From: Candidatus Rubneribacter avistercoris
GTDB taxonomy: Bacteria > Actinomycetota > Coriobacteriia > Coriobacteriales > Eggerthellaceae
Reading direction: 5' to 3'
Length of the DNA stretch: 64,000 nucleotides
Assembly (NCBI GenBank): GCA_019115845.1
Contig: DXCU01000065.1
Span: 1-64,000, forward strand
Under the pieces are notes generated by a model. The model saw only the letters and a program-made list of their open reading frames with translations, searched no databases and was not told the DNA's origin. Numbering within the stretch: position 1 is the first letter of the stretch; the number at the start of each line of letters is the position of its first letter. The translations under genes and the position numbers were made by a program. Of this stretch, positions 42,769 to 50,906 are shown piece by piece.

Positions 42769-43185
42769 GTGCGAGGATTTTTTCAGCGGCTCCAATATCA
42801 AATGGCCGCATGGATGCAGGGGCGCTACGGCATGGACGGGTTGTCGAACTTCCTGTTGGCAGTGGCCATCATTTTGCTTTTGGCATCCATTGTGCCCGGG
42901 TTGGATCTGCTGTTGTGGCTGGCGTTCATCGTGCTGGCTGTGTCCATGCTGAGGTCGTTCTCTAAAAACATTCCGGCCCGTGCAAAGGAAAACGAAACCT
43001 ATGAGCGCCTGTCCGCCGGACCGAAGCGCACCTATGCATTGGCGAAAAAGGCATGGACCAATCGCAAAACCACGCGCTACTTCAAGTGCAAGGGCTGCGG
43101 TCAGGTGCTTTCGGTGCCGAAGGGCAAGGGCACGTTGCGCGTGGTGTGCCCCAAGTGCAAGACCGAAACCCGCAAAAAATCGTAG
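42769..43185 (+). CDS. Membrane protein with C-terminal zinc ribbon
   Basis: 138 residues. Two close hydrophobic helices (about 24-60: LSNFLLAVAIILLLASIVPG and LLLWLAFIVLAVSML) anchor it. The cytosolic tail ends in a four-cysteine zinc ribbon, CKGCGQVL...CPKCKTET. The start is GTG 42769, with AGAGAGG 9 nt upstream. The family is widespread in Coriobacteriia and Firmicutes but uncharacterised to my knowledge. It is followed 8 bp later by a MarR gene and then the DUF5685/J-domain/DnaK run, so it may be the first gene of that operon. The zinc ribbon suggests binding of nucleic acid or a protein partner at the membrane. Confidence 0.72.
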   Translation: MRGFFQRLQYQMAAWMQGRYGMDGLSNFLLAVAIILLLASIVPGLDLLLWLAFIVLAVSMLRSFSKNIPARAKENETYERLSAGPKRTYALAKKAWTNRKTTRYFKCKGCGQVLSVPKGKGTLRVVCPKCKTETRKKS

Positions 43186-43193
43186 GAGCGCCA

Positions 43194-43634
43194 ATGGAAT
43201 TTGACGAGTTCAGACGCGAGTTGTTTGCGGCGGCTTACAGCATGCAAAAGGCGCTGCACGTGGTGCTCGCGCCCGCGTGTCAGCGTCATGGGCTCACTTT
43301 GCAGCAGTTCCACGTGCTGGTGGAGCTCTCGCACGCGCCAGGGCAGATGCCCAGCCGGGTGAGCGAGCGCACGGGCATCCTGCGCACGAACTTCTCCGGG
43401 CTGTGCCAGCGTCTTGAGGATCAGGGGTTGGTGGATCGCCGCCGCAGCCAGCAGGACGGACGCGCTTACGAGCTGAGCGTGACCCCTGCGGGAAGCGCGC
43501 TGCTCGAACAGGTGGACCAAGACGTTCGGCGTCGCTACAACGCAGTGGTCGAGCAAGAGCCGCAGGAGACGTTTGACGCTATCCTCGCCGGCGTCCGCGC
43601 GCTTGAAGTGCTGACCGCCAAGCTGGGGAGCTAG
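43194..43634 (+). CDS. MarR-family transcriptional regulator
   Basis: 146 residues. The winged-helix core is visible as GLTLQQFHVLVELSHAPGQ, RVSERTGILRTNFSGLCQRL and LVDRRRSQQDGRAYELSVTP, with a helical C-terminal dimer region. ATG 43194 follows AGGAG, which overlaps the stop of the zinc-ribbon gene. The DUF5685 gene begins one base after its stop. Its position at the head of a chaperone-like cluster suggests that it regulates that operon, but no operator could be recognised. The ligand is unknown. Confidence 0.88.
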   Translation: MEFDEFRRELFAAAYSMQKALHVVLAPACQRHGLTLQQFHVLVELSHAPGQMPSRVSERTGILRTNFSGLCQRLEDQGLVDRRRSQQDGRAYELSVTPAGSALLEQVDQDVRRRYNAVVEQEPQETFDAILAGVRALEVLTAKLGS

Positions 43635-43635
43635 C

Positions 43636-44493
43636 ATGTTCGGATACGTGATGCCGCGCACAGAGGAGCTGTCCTCGGAGGAACGCGACCGCTACCAGGC
43701 TTTGTACTGCGGGCTCTGCCGCGCTTTGGGGCGGCGGTTCGGGCAGCGCTGCCGCGTCTCGCTCACTTACGACATGGTGTTTTTGGCCATGATCTTGGGA
43801 TCGCTCTACGAACCGCAGGAGGCGGCGGGCTGCAAGCGCTGCGCCCCCCATCCGCTCAAAGCGCATCGGTACGTGCGGTCTGAGTGCATCGACTACGCTG
43901 CGGACATGACCGTGGCGCTTGTCTACCACAAGTGCCTGGACGATTGGAACGACGACCGCAACGCGGCGGCGCGCGCCTATGCGCAGCTGATCGGTGCGCC
44001 GTACCGCGTTGTGCGCGAGCGGCATCCCCGTGCGTGTGCGGCCATCGAGGAGGGCCTGGCCGACATCGGGCGCATCGAGCGCGCCGCCGCAACGGGTCCT
44101 GCCGAAGGCGAACCCGTCCTCGATGAGGCCGCCAACCGCTTTGGCACCTTGCTCGGTGAAGTGTTTGCGTACCGCGATGACTTTTGGGCCGAGGGCCTGC
44201 GCACGGTGGGGGCGAAGCTGGGAAAGCTCGTGTACATTATGGATGCGGCGCTCGATGCGGACGACGACCGCGCGTCGGGAAGCTACAATCCTTTGGTGGC
44301 GTGCGGCGTTCGGCCCGAGGACGTGCGCGAGGACCTGCAGTTCCTGGCAGCCGACGCCGCTGCGGCATTCGAGCGGCTGCCGCTCGAGAGGGACCTGCGT
44401 CTTATGCGCAGCGTCCTGTACGCCGGCATATGGCAGAAATACTGCGCGAAGGAAGCGAAGAAGAAGGAAGGCAGGGAGTCAGGCCGTGGCTGA
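43636..44493 (+). CDS. DUF5685 family protein
   Basis: 285 residues. The opening MFGYVMPRTEELSSEERDRY followed by YCGLCRALGRRFG and a helical body with conserved Cys (CKRCAPHP) and Asp-rich strings (KCLDDWNDD, MDAALDADDDRASGSYNPL) is diagnostic for DUF5685. The pattern of Asp/Asn in helices recalls all-alpha prenyl-synthase-like folds, but this is only an impression. It starts one base after the MarR stop and overlaps the J-domain gene by 8 bp, so these are tightly coupled. In other Gram-positive genomes this family also neighbours DnaJ-like genes, which suggests a chaperone-linked role. Confidence 0.8.
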   Translation: MFGYVMPRTEELSSEERDRYQALYCGLCRALGRRFGQRCRVSLTYDMVFLAMILGSLYEPQEAAGCKRCAPHPLKAHRYVRSECIDYAADMTVALVYHKCLDDWNDDRNAAARAYAQLIGAPYRVVRERHPRACAAIEEGLADIGRIERAAATGPAEGEPVLDEAANRFGTLLGEVFAYRDDFWAEGLRTVGAKLGKLVYIMDAALDADDDRASGSYNPLVACGVRPEDVREDLQFLAADAAAAFERLPLERDLRLMRSVLYAGIWQKYCAKEAKKKEGRESGRG

Positions 44494-45289
44494 GAACCCT
44501 TACGACGTTCTGGGCGTGAGCCGGGACGCCTCGATGGACGAGGTCAAGAAGGCGTATCGGAAGAAGGCGCGCGAGAACCACCCCGACCTGAACCCGAACG
44601 ACCCCGGCGCTGCCGACCGGATGAACAAGATCAACGAGGCGTACGACCGCATCACGAACCCGGAGAAATACGCGGCCCGCGATCGCCGTGCCGCTGCGGC
44701 CAGCGGCCAAGGTGCGGGATCGCCCTACGGCGGGCCGCGCAGCGCGGGCGGTGCAGGCTACGGGCAGGGCGGTCCGGGCGGCGGTTCGGGATACGGCGGC
44801 GGCTACGGCACCGAGGGTCCCTATGGGTGGTCGGGCGGCTTCGGCTTCGACTGGGACGACCTGTTCGGCTTCGGCGCTCAGGGTGCGGACGCGGGCGGTC
44901 CGGTGCATCCGGAGGCGTCGGCCTCCGACAGCCCCGTGGTGCGCGGAGCCGTGGACGCCATCAACGCAGGGCGGTTCCAGCAGGCGGTCGACATGCTCAA
45001 CACCGTGACGAGCGACGGCCGCAACGCGCGCTGGTACTACTTGAGCGCGCTCGCCCACAATGGCGCGGGCAACTCGCTCATGGCGTTGGAGCAGATCAGG
45101 CGCGCGGTGCGTCTGGATCCCGACAATCCCGACTACCAGCGCGCCCAGCGCTGGTTCCAACAGGCGGGGCAGACTTACCAGCAGGAAGGCGCGGCGCGCG
45201 GTTTCAGCATGGGGATCGATCCTGTGGCCTTGTGCTTCGGCATCTGGTGCTGCGGCCCGACGGTCTGCCGGTTCTGCATTCCGCTCTAG
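44486..45289 (+). CDS. J-domain (DnaJ-like) co-chaperone with TPR-like tail
   Basis: 267 residues. The J-domain (about 1-65) has the HPD motif in ENHPDLNPND. A Gly/Tyr/Phe-rich region (about 75-140) contains GSGYGGGYGTEGPYGWSG. Residues about 150-240 are TPR-like helices (AINAGRFQQAVDMLNTV, LMALEQIRRAVRLDPDNPDY). The C-terminus is rich in Cys (CFGIWCCGPTVCRFCIPL). There is no DnaJ zinc-finger or client-binding domain, so it is a specialised class C J-protein that recruits Hsp70. GTG 44486 follows CAGGGAG within the DUF5685 gene. The DnaK paralogue 129 bp downstream is the evident partner. Confidence 0.87.
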   Translation: MAENPYDVLGVSRDASMDEVKKAYRKKARENHPDLNPNDPGAADRMNKINEAYDRITNPEKYAARDRRAAAASGQGAGSPYGGPRSAGGAGYGQGGPGGGSGYGGGYGTEGPYGWSGGFGFDWDDLFGFGAQGADAGGPVHPEASASDSPVVRGAVDAINAGRFQQAVDMLNTVTSDGRNARWYYLSALAHNGAGNSLMALEQIRRAVRLDPDNPDYQRAQRWFQQAGQTYQQEGAARGFSMGIDPVALCFGIWCCGPTVCRFCIPL

Positions 45290-45417
45290 CAGGCGGCGCG
45301 GTGCGCGATGGCAAGCGGACGCCTGGCGATGCGGCAAACGGCGCCCGACGGCAAGCAAGCGCCCGGTAGCAGGCAAGCGCACGACAACACGCGAGCATAC
45401 GACGAAAGGAAACGAGC

Positions 45418-47214
45418 ATGGCGGCAACGATAGGCATCGACCTGGGAACGACCAACAGCTGCGTGGCCACGGTGGAGGGCGGCCGGCCCGTCATCATCCC
45501 CAACGCGGAGGGGGAGCGCACCACGCCCAGCGTGGTGGCGTTCTCGAAGGACGGCGAGCGGCTCACGGGCGGCGTGGCGTGCCGCCAGGCGGCGGTGAAC
45601 CCGGACCGCACCATCACGTCGGTGAAGCGGCACATGGGCAGCGACTGGCGCGCGAATATCGATGGGCGCGCGTTCACGCCGCAGGAGCTTTCGGCCATGA
45701 TCCTGCGCAAGCTGCGCCGCGACGCCGAGGCGTTCCTCAACCAAGAGGTCACCGACGCCGTCATCACCGTGCCCGCGTACTTCAGCGACTCGCAGCGCCA
45801 GGCCACCAAGGATGCCGGCAAGATAGCCGGACTCAACGTGCTGCGCATCATCAATGAGCCCACGAGCGCCGCGTTGGCGTACGGCCTGGACAACGGCATG
45901 CCGCAGAAGGTGATGGTGTACGACCTGGGCGGCGGCACGTTCGACGTGTCCATCATAGAGATCGGCGACGACGTGATAGAGGTGCTGGCGACCTCCGGCG
46001 ACAACCACCTGGGCGGCGACGACTTCGACGAGCGCGTGGCGAACCACCTCATAGACGCCTTTGCGCGCGAGCACGGCGTTGGCCTGCGCCGCAGCCCGCA
46101 GGCCCTCCAGCGCGTGCGCGAGGCGGCCGAGCAGGCGAAAAAAGAGCTCTCTTCCATGGACTCCACGCAGGTGAACCTGCCGTTCCTTGCGCAGGGTTCC
46201 CAAGGTCCGCTGCATCTTGACATGACGTTGACGCGCGCCACCTTCAACGACCTGACGCGCGATCTGGTGGAACGCACGACCGGCCCCGTGCAAACCGCGC
46301 TCAACGACGCGGGCATCGCGGCGTCCGAGCTGGGGTGCGTGCTCTTGGTGGGCGGCTCCACACGCATCCCGGCCGTGCAGGAGCACGTGCGCAAGCTCAC
46401 GGGCAAGGAGCCCTCGGCCTCCATCAACCCCGACGAATGCGTGGCCACCGGCGCCGCCATCCAGGCCGCCACGCTCTCCGGCGCATCCACGGGCCTGGTG
46501 AAGGCGAACAGCCTGCTGCTGTTGGACGTGACGCCGCTCAGCCTTTCCATCGAAACGGTGGGCGGGGTGGCAACGCGCCTGGTGGAGCGCAACACCACGC
46601 TGCCGGTGCACTACTCGCAGGTGTTCAGCACGGCTGCGGCGTTCCAGACCAGCGTGGAGGTGCGCGTGCTGCAGGGCGAGCGCCCCATGGCCAAGGACAA
46701 CAAGGCCATCGGCACGTTCCGGCTGAAGGGCATCAAGCGCGCTCCGGCCGGCGTGCCCCAGATAGAGGTGACGTTCGACATCGACGCCAACGGCATCCTC
46801 ACCGTGTCGGCGAAAGATTTGGACACCGGCAAGCAGCAGTCCATCACCATCGACGACTCCGACCGCATGTCGGACGAGGAGGTGGAGCGCGCCATTCGCG
46901 ACGCGGAGCTGTACGCGTCCCAAGACGAGGAGCGCCGCTCTGCCCTGGCTGCGCGCGAGGAGGCGCAGCGCCTGCTCAACGAGGTTGACCAAGCGCTGGC
47001 CGCAGCGGGCAAGCAGCTGGAGAAGGACGAGAAGAAGCGCGTCAAGGCCGACGCCGATGAGTTGCGCCGCCTGCTGGCGAAGCACCCCGGCGGCTTCGGC
47101 AAGAAGGCCCGCGAGGCGCAGGAGCAGGTGGAGGATGTGACGGGCATCAAAGCCGCAGCTGACAAACTGCGCGCTTCAAGCGAGCACGTGCGCGAGCTGG
47201 CCGCGCAGAGGTAA
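45418..47214 (+). CDS. dnaK: Hsp70 chaperone (DnaK paralogue)
   Basis: 598 residues. The ATPase domain (about 1-365) opens with [13 protein letters not shown] and has [14 protein letters not shown] and [13 protein letters not shown]. The linker [15 protein letters not shown] and the substrate domain (about 385-500) follow. The lid is short and ends ELAAQR without the Gly-rich EEVD-like or acidic tail of housekeeping DnaK. The residue after [10 protein letters not shown], and the short insertions, also differ from a standard GrpE-dependent DnaK. No grpE, clpB or hspR is adjacent. It is partnered with a class C J-protein and DUF5685, so it is probably a dedicated second Hsp70. ATG 45418 follows AAAGGA. 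Confidence 0.9.
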   Translation: MAATIGIDLGTTNSCVATVEGGRPVIIPNAEGERTTPSVVAFSKDGERLTGGVACRQAAVNPDRTITSVKRHMGSDWRANIDGRAFTPQELSAMILRKLRRDAEAFLNQEVTDAVITVPAYFSDSQRQATKDAGKIAGLNVLRIINEPTSAALAYGLDNGMPQKVMVYDLGGGTFDVSIIEIGDDVIEVLATSGDNHLGGDDFDERVANHLIDAFAREHGVGLRRSPQALQRVREAAEQAKKELSSMDSTQVNLPFLAQGSQGPLHLDMTLTRATFNDLTRDLVERTTGPVQTALNDAGIAASELGCVLLVGGSTRIPAVQEHVRKLTGKEPSASINPDECVATGAAIQAATLSGASTGLVKANSLLLLDVTPLSLSIETVGGVATRLVERNTTLPVHYSQVFSTAAAFQTSVEVRVLQGERPMAKDNKAIGTFRLKGIKRAPAGVPQIEVTFDIDANGILTVSAKDLDTGKQQSITIDDSDRMSDEEVERAIRDAELYASQDEERRSALAAREEAQRLLNEVDQALAAAGKQLEKDEKKRVKADADELRRLLAKHPGGFGKKAREAQEQVEDVTGIKAAADKLRASSEHVRELAAQR

Positions 47215-47298
47215 GGGTTCGGCCTGAGGGTTCAAGGGGTGTGTCCCACGCGGCCTGCTTGGGCAACACGGGGCGCACCGCCTGCACGGGCCGCAAAT

Positions 47299-47403
47299 AA
47301 CTCATAACTCGCCGACTTGGCATTTTTTCGACAAGCCTGTGAACTGGGGAAATGAATCATAACACCAGTTCATAGGCTTGTCTGTGTTGTCGAGTTATGA
47401 GTT
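47299..47403. repeat. Nested inverted repeat between convergent genes
   Basis: The outer arms 47299-47311 (AACTCATAACTCG) and 47391-47403 pair perfectly over 13 bp. The inner arms 47330-47347 and 47365-47382 pair over 18 bp with one mismatch. A third copy of the outer sequence (GGTTATGAGTTTTTTT, about 47415-47430) lies just outside and gives an alternative stem with a T7 tract. It is AT-rich compared with its flanks. It is either an elaborate bidirectional terminator for dnaK and panD or a small palindromic element. Confidence 0.7.
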
Positions 47404-47470
47404 CCAAGTTCCTCGGTTATGAGTTTTTTTCGCGCCCTATGCGGCGGCGGGTCGGCTATTAGGCCATTTC

Positions 47471-47863
47471 CTACTCCATGTCCTTCAGCAGTCCGTGGCG
47501 TTCGTAGCGGGTGACGCGCTCGATGGCGTTCTCCTCGTTCACGAACACCACGCGCGGGGGGTTCTGGTCGGCTTCCTCGGGCGTCATCTGGGCGTAGCAC
47601 ATGATGATGACCTTGTCGCCCACCTGCACCAGGCGCGCGGCGGCACCGTTGAGGCAGATCATCCCGCTGTTCGCCTCGCCGGCTATCACGTAGGTTTCGA
47701 AGCGCGCGCCGTTGTCCACGTCCACCACGTGCACCAGCTCGTACTCGCGGATGCCGGCCGCCTTCATGAGCGCCTCGTCCACGGTGATGCTGCCCACGTA
47801 GTCGAGCGCGGCCTGCTTGACCGTGGCGCGGTGGATCTTGCCTTTGAGCATGTTGAGCAGCAT
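47471..47863 (-). CDS. panD: Aspartate 1-decarboxylase
   Basis: 130 residues, a pyruvoyl enzyme making beta-alanine for pantothenate. It begins [18 protein letters not shown] and has the self-cleavage site Gly24-Ser25 in [26 protein letters not shown] completes the family pattern. Its start is 4 bp downstream of the panC stop, and the order DUF2520-panB-panC-panD on the minus strand forms one operon. It needs maturation at Ser25. Length is typical. Confidence 0.96.
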   Translation of the reverse strand: MLLNMLKGKIHRATVKQAALDYVGSITVDEALMKAAGIREYELVHVVDVDNGARFETYVIAGEANSGMICLNGAAARLVQVGDKVIIMCYAQMTPEEADQNPPRVVFVNEENAIERVTRYERHGLLKDME

Positions 47864-47866
47864 GCG

Positions 47867-48712
47867 CTAACCCTCCCAGATGAAGTTGTCGATGAGCCGG
47901 GTGGTGCCCACGTACACCGCCAGCGCCACCAGCACGGGGCCGTCCACGCGCCGCACTGGCTCGATGGAATCCCAGGTCACCATATCAACGTAGTCGATGC
48001 GCGCGAGTGGCTCCGCCTCTATCGTGCGTCGCATGGCCGCAAGCACGCGCTCGCCGTCGCGCTCGCCGCCCTCGATGAGCGCGCGCCCTTCGCGCACGGC
48101 GCGGCTCAGCACGAGCGCCGCTGTGCGCTCCTCAGGCGACAGGTAGGTGTTGCGCGAGCTTTTGGCCAGCCCGTCGTCCTCGCGCACGATGGGGCAGCCC
48201 ACCACCTCAACGTCGATGTTCAGGTCGCGCACCATGCGGCGCACCACGGCCAGTTGCTGCGCATCCTTCTGTCCGAAGTAGGCGCGGTCGGCGCCCGCGA
48301 TGTTCATGAGCTTGCACACCACCGTGCACACGCCGCGGAAGTGGGTGGGGCGGCTCTTGCCGCACAGCTGGCCGGTTAGTCCATCCATGTCCACGAACGT
48401 GCACGCGTCGCTCGCGTACATCTCGGACGGCTCGGGGTGAAACACCAGCGTCGCTCCCCGGCTTTCGGCCAGCGCGCAGTCGGCCCGGAAGTCACGCGGG
48501 TAGCTTTCGAAGTCCTCGTTCGGCCCGAACTGCGTGGGGTTGACGAACACGCTCACCACAACGCGGTCACACTCGGCGGCGGCGCGTTCGATGAGGCTCG
48601 CGTGCCCTTCGTGGAGAAACCCCATCGTGGGCACCAAGCCCACGATGAGCCCTTCACGCTTCCAGGCGCGTACGTGCTGCCGCACCTCGCTGACGGTGGT
48701 TGCTATCTGCAT
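47867..48712 (-). CDS. panC: Pantothenate synthetase
   Basis: 281 residues, joining pantoate and beta-alanine with ATP. GLVPTMGFLHEGHASLI is the HxGH nucleotidylyltransferase motif, followed by VSVFVNPTQFGPNEDF, YFGQKDAQQLAVVRRMVRDL and KSSRNTYLS. I start it at ATG 48712, preceded by AAAGGA. The longer frame adds 17 residues of untranslated sequence. It lies 57 bp after panB and 3 bp before panD. Confidence 0.95.
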   Translation of the reverse strand: MQIATTVSEVRQHVRAWKREGLIVGLVPTMGFLHEGHASLIERAAAECDRVVVSVFVNPTQFGPNEDFESYPRDFRADCALAESRGATLVFHPEPSEMYASDACTFVDMDGLTGQLCGKSRPTHFRGVCTVVCKLMNIAGADRAYFGQKDAQQLAVVRRMVRDLNIDVEVVGCPIVREDDGLAKSSRNTYLSPEERTAALVLSRAVREGRALIEGGERDGERVLAAMRRTIEAEPLARIDYVDMVTWDSIEPVRRVDGPVLVALAVYVGTTRLIDNFIWEG

Positions 48713-48769
48713 GGGGGAATGATCCTTTCTCGGGGCCGGTCCGCACGTGGCCCAGCGGTCCAACAGTTT

Positions 48770-49597
48770 TTAGTACAGCTTTTCCAGCACCTCGTCGGCG
48801 ATGGCGTAGGTGTGCTCCTCGGCGGGGAAGGTGCCGGCGCCCACTTCGTCCACATAGGTGGCGAATGCCTCGCGCATGGCCTCGCCCACGTTGGCGTAGC
48901 GCTTCACGAACTTGGGGGTGAAGTCGCTGAACATGCCCAGCATGTCCTGGTAGACGAGGACTTGCCCGTCGCAGCCCGCCCCGGCGCCTATGCCGATGGT
49001 GGGAATGCTCACGGCTTCGGTCACCTTCGCGGCCAGCTTGGCGGGCACGCATTCCAGCACCACGGAGAACGCGCCGGCCGCTTCCAGCGCCTTCGCGTCC
49101 TCGATGAGCTTGCGCGCGGCGGCCTCGGTTTTGCCCTGTACTTTGAAGCCGCCGAACGCGTTGATAGACTGCGGCGTGAGGCCGAGGTGCCCCATGACGG
49201 GGATGCCCGCCTCCACGATGGCCTTCACTTGCGCCGCCACTTCGGCACCGCCCTCCAGCTTCACGGCCTGCGCGCGCCCCTCCTTCATGAGGCGGCCGGC
49301 GTTGACCACAGCGTCGTACACCGAGGTCTGATAGGACATGAACGGCATGTCCACCACCACAAGCGCGTTTTTCGCCCCGCGGGCGACGGCGCGGCCGTGG
49401 TGGATCATGTCCTCCATGGTCACCGATAACGTGTCCTCGTAGCCCAGCACCACGTTGCCCAGCGAGTCGCCCACCAAAATGGCGTGTATGCCAGCCTCGT
49501 CCTCCAGGCGGGCGGTGGAGTAGTCGTAGGCGGTCAGCATGGCGATGCGCTTCCCCTTGCGTTTCGCCTCGGCGAACGTCGAAACAGTGTGCTTCAT
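48770..49597 (-). CDS. panB: Ketopantoate hydroxymethyltransferase
   Basis: 275 residues. It uses methylene-tetrahydrofolate to turn ketoisovalerate into ketopantoate. Motifs are [71 protein letters not shown] and [20 protein letters not shown]. The start overlaps the stop of the upstream DUF2520 gene by 4 bp, so the two are translationally coupled. The next enzyme needed is a ketopantoate reductase, and no panE is present in the cluster. Confidence 0.96.
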   Translation of the reverse strand: MKHTVSTFAEAKRKGKRIAMLTAYDYSTARLEDEAGIHAILVGDSLGNVVLGYEDTLSVTMEDMIHHGRAVARGAKNALVVVDMPFMSYQTSVYDAVVNAGRLMKEGRAQAVKLEGGAEVAAQVKAIVEAGIPVMGHLGLTPQSINAFGGFKVQGKTEAAARKLIEDAKALEAAGAFSVVLECVPAKLAAKVTEAVSIPTIGIGAGAGCDGQVLVYQDMLGMFSDFTPKFVKRYANVGEAMREAFATYVDEVGAGTFPAEEHTYAIADEVLEKLY

Positions 49598-50571
49598 AGA
49601 AGGCTCCTATCCTGTGGTGTCGTCGGCGTTTCTTCTTCGTCTGCGCTGCGCGCATCGAGCGTGCCGCGCGCATCCAACGCGCTGCGCAGGCGCTCTTTCA
49701 AAGGTTGATAGTCCCGGTCGGGGTGCTTGCGTGCGGCGATGTTCGCGCAGCACAGCGAAAGCCGGGCGTACAGGTTTCGTGCATCGGGGCCGAGTGCGGC
49801 CAGGTGGCGCTCGATGGTCCGCGTATCCAGCCGCTCTGCGGGGCCGGTGAGCGCCGCTTGGCACCCGCGTTCCACAACAGCGCGCGCATTGCCCATGATC
49901 AGCGACGATGCGGCACTGCGGGCTTCTTCGGGAGCAAACCCGCAGTCTTCCAGCAGGCGAAATCCCTCACCGTACAGGCCCACGGCCAGGTTGCTCAAAA
50001 ACACGGCGGCTGCGTGGTAGCGGGTCTTGTCGGCGGGGTTGATGGCGCGGTGGCGGTTGCCGCACATGTCCAACAGCGCGGCCAGGCATTCGCGGGCGGC
50101 CGGGTCGCCTTCGACGGTGAAAAAGGCGTACGCCATGGCGTCGAGCGGACCGGTCTTGTCGCTGACGGCCAGCAGGGGGTGCGCGGAGCCCACGGAAGCG
50201 CCCGCCGCGCGCAGGGGTGCCAGCTCCTCGGCGGTCAGCGCGCCGCTGCAATGGCAGATGGTTGCGCCGGCCAGAGGCGCGCCGCTTGCGGCAAGCTCGT
50301 GTGCAACGGAGGCTATAACACTGTCAGGAGCGGTAATGAAGATAAGGTCGCTTTCGCGGACGAGTTCCGCAAGCGACGCGAACGCGCGCGAACCGGTGAG
50401 CTCGGCAGCTTCGACGGCAGAAGCGCGGGTACGGCTCGCATACCCCGACACGGGGATGCTGCGGGACAGGAAGTACCTGCCCAGCGTGGTTCCGACCTTG
50501 CCCGCTCCCACGAACCCTACGTGCCTTCGCGCGGTGCGTTCTGCAGGGCAGGGCGTGCCTTGGTTGGTCAC
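49594..50571 (-). CDS. Rossmann/DUF2520 oxidoreductase, candidate ketopantoate reductase
   Basis: 325 residues. The N-terminal NAD(P) domain begins [20 protein letters not shown] (about 17-36). A central [19 protein letters not shown] with SAHPLLAV belongs to the DUF2520 family. The helical C-terminal domain has [20 protein letters not shown], like hydroxyacid dehydrogenases. It is first in the operon with panB, panC and panD and overlaps panB by 4 bp. Because pantothenate synthesis requires reduction of ketopantoate and no panE is present, this protein probably does that step. A similar replacement, PanG, is known in other bacteria; whether this is the same family needs a sequence comparison. 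Confidence 0.8.
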   Translation of the reverse strand: MTNQGTPCPAERTARRHVGFVGAGKVGTTLGRYFLSRSIPVSGYASRTRASAVEAAELTGSRAFASLAELVRESDLIFITAPDSVIASVAHELAASGAPLAGATICHCSGALTAEELAPLRAAGASVGSAHPLLAVSDKTGPLDAMAYAFFTVEGDPAARECLAALLDMCGNRHRAINPADKTRYHAAAVFLSNLAVGLYGEGFRLLEDCGFAPEEARSAASSLIMGNARAVVERGCQAALTGPAERLDTRTIERHLAALGPDARNLYARLSLCCANIAARKHPDRDYQPLKERLRSALDARGTLDARSADEEETPTTPQDRSLL

Positions 50572-50786
50572 GACGTGCCTTTCGCTTCGTTTCGTCGAGG
50601 CTGGATGCCCGACCGTCTCCGGGTCACCCGCACTCCTTGTGCAAGCATTCTAGGCCGCGCGGGGCGCGTTGCGCAACCCTCAAAATGCAGGAAATAGGAA
50701 CTGAGTGCAAAGGGCAGGTTTTGTCGCAAAGTGAAGAACGGGGCGGTCGAAGCGGGGCCGCTGGCATCCTGTGGGTTCTCTTTGTT

Positions 50787-50844
50787 TATAATCGGAGGCA
50801 AAGATATTTTGAGCGCCTTTGTTCGAGGCGCCTTTTCAAAATAT
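50787..50844 (+). promoter_or_regulatory. Promoter -10 box and leader stem-loop of LuxR copy 4
   Basis: TATAAT at 50787-50792 has no clear -35 box. Directly after the expected transcript start, ATATTTTGA-GCGCCT (50804-50818) pairs with 50826-50844 (AGGCGC, a 4-nt bulge, TCAAAATAT). The hairpin would form at the 5' end of a leader of about 108 nt. Confidence 0.5.
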
Positions 50845-50906
50845 TTTCGCTGCTGCCGACCAAGCAGGGCGGTTGCGGGTTCTGCGTTGGGGAGAGGGTG
50901 CTGCTG

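Noticed and set aside
45418-47214. dnaK as the housekeeping heat-shock gene
   Set aside because: Missing tail, missing grpE/hspR neighbours and a class C J-protein partner point to a paralogue; the symbol is kept only for the family.
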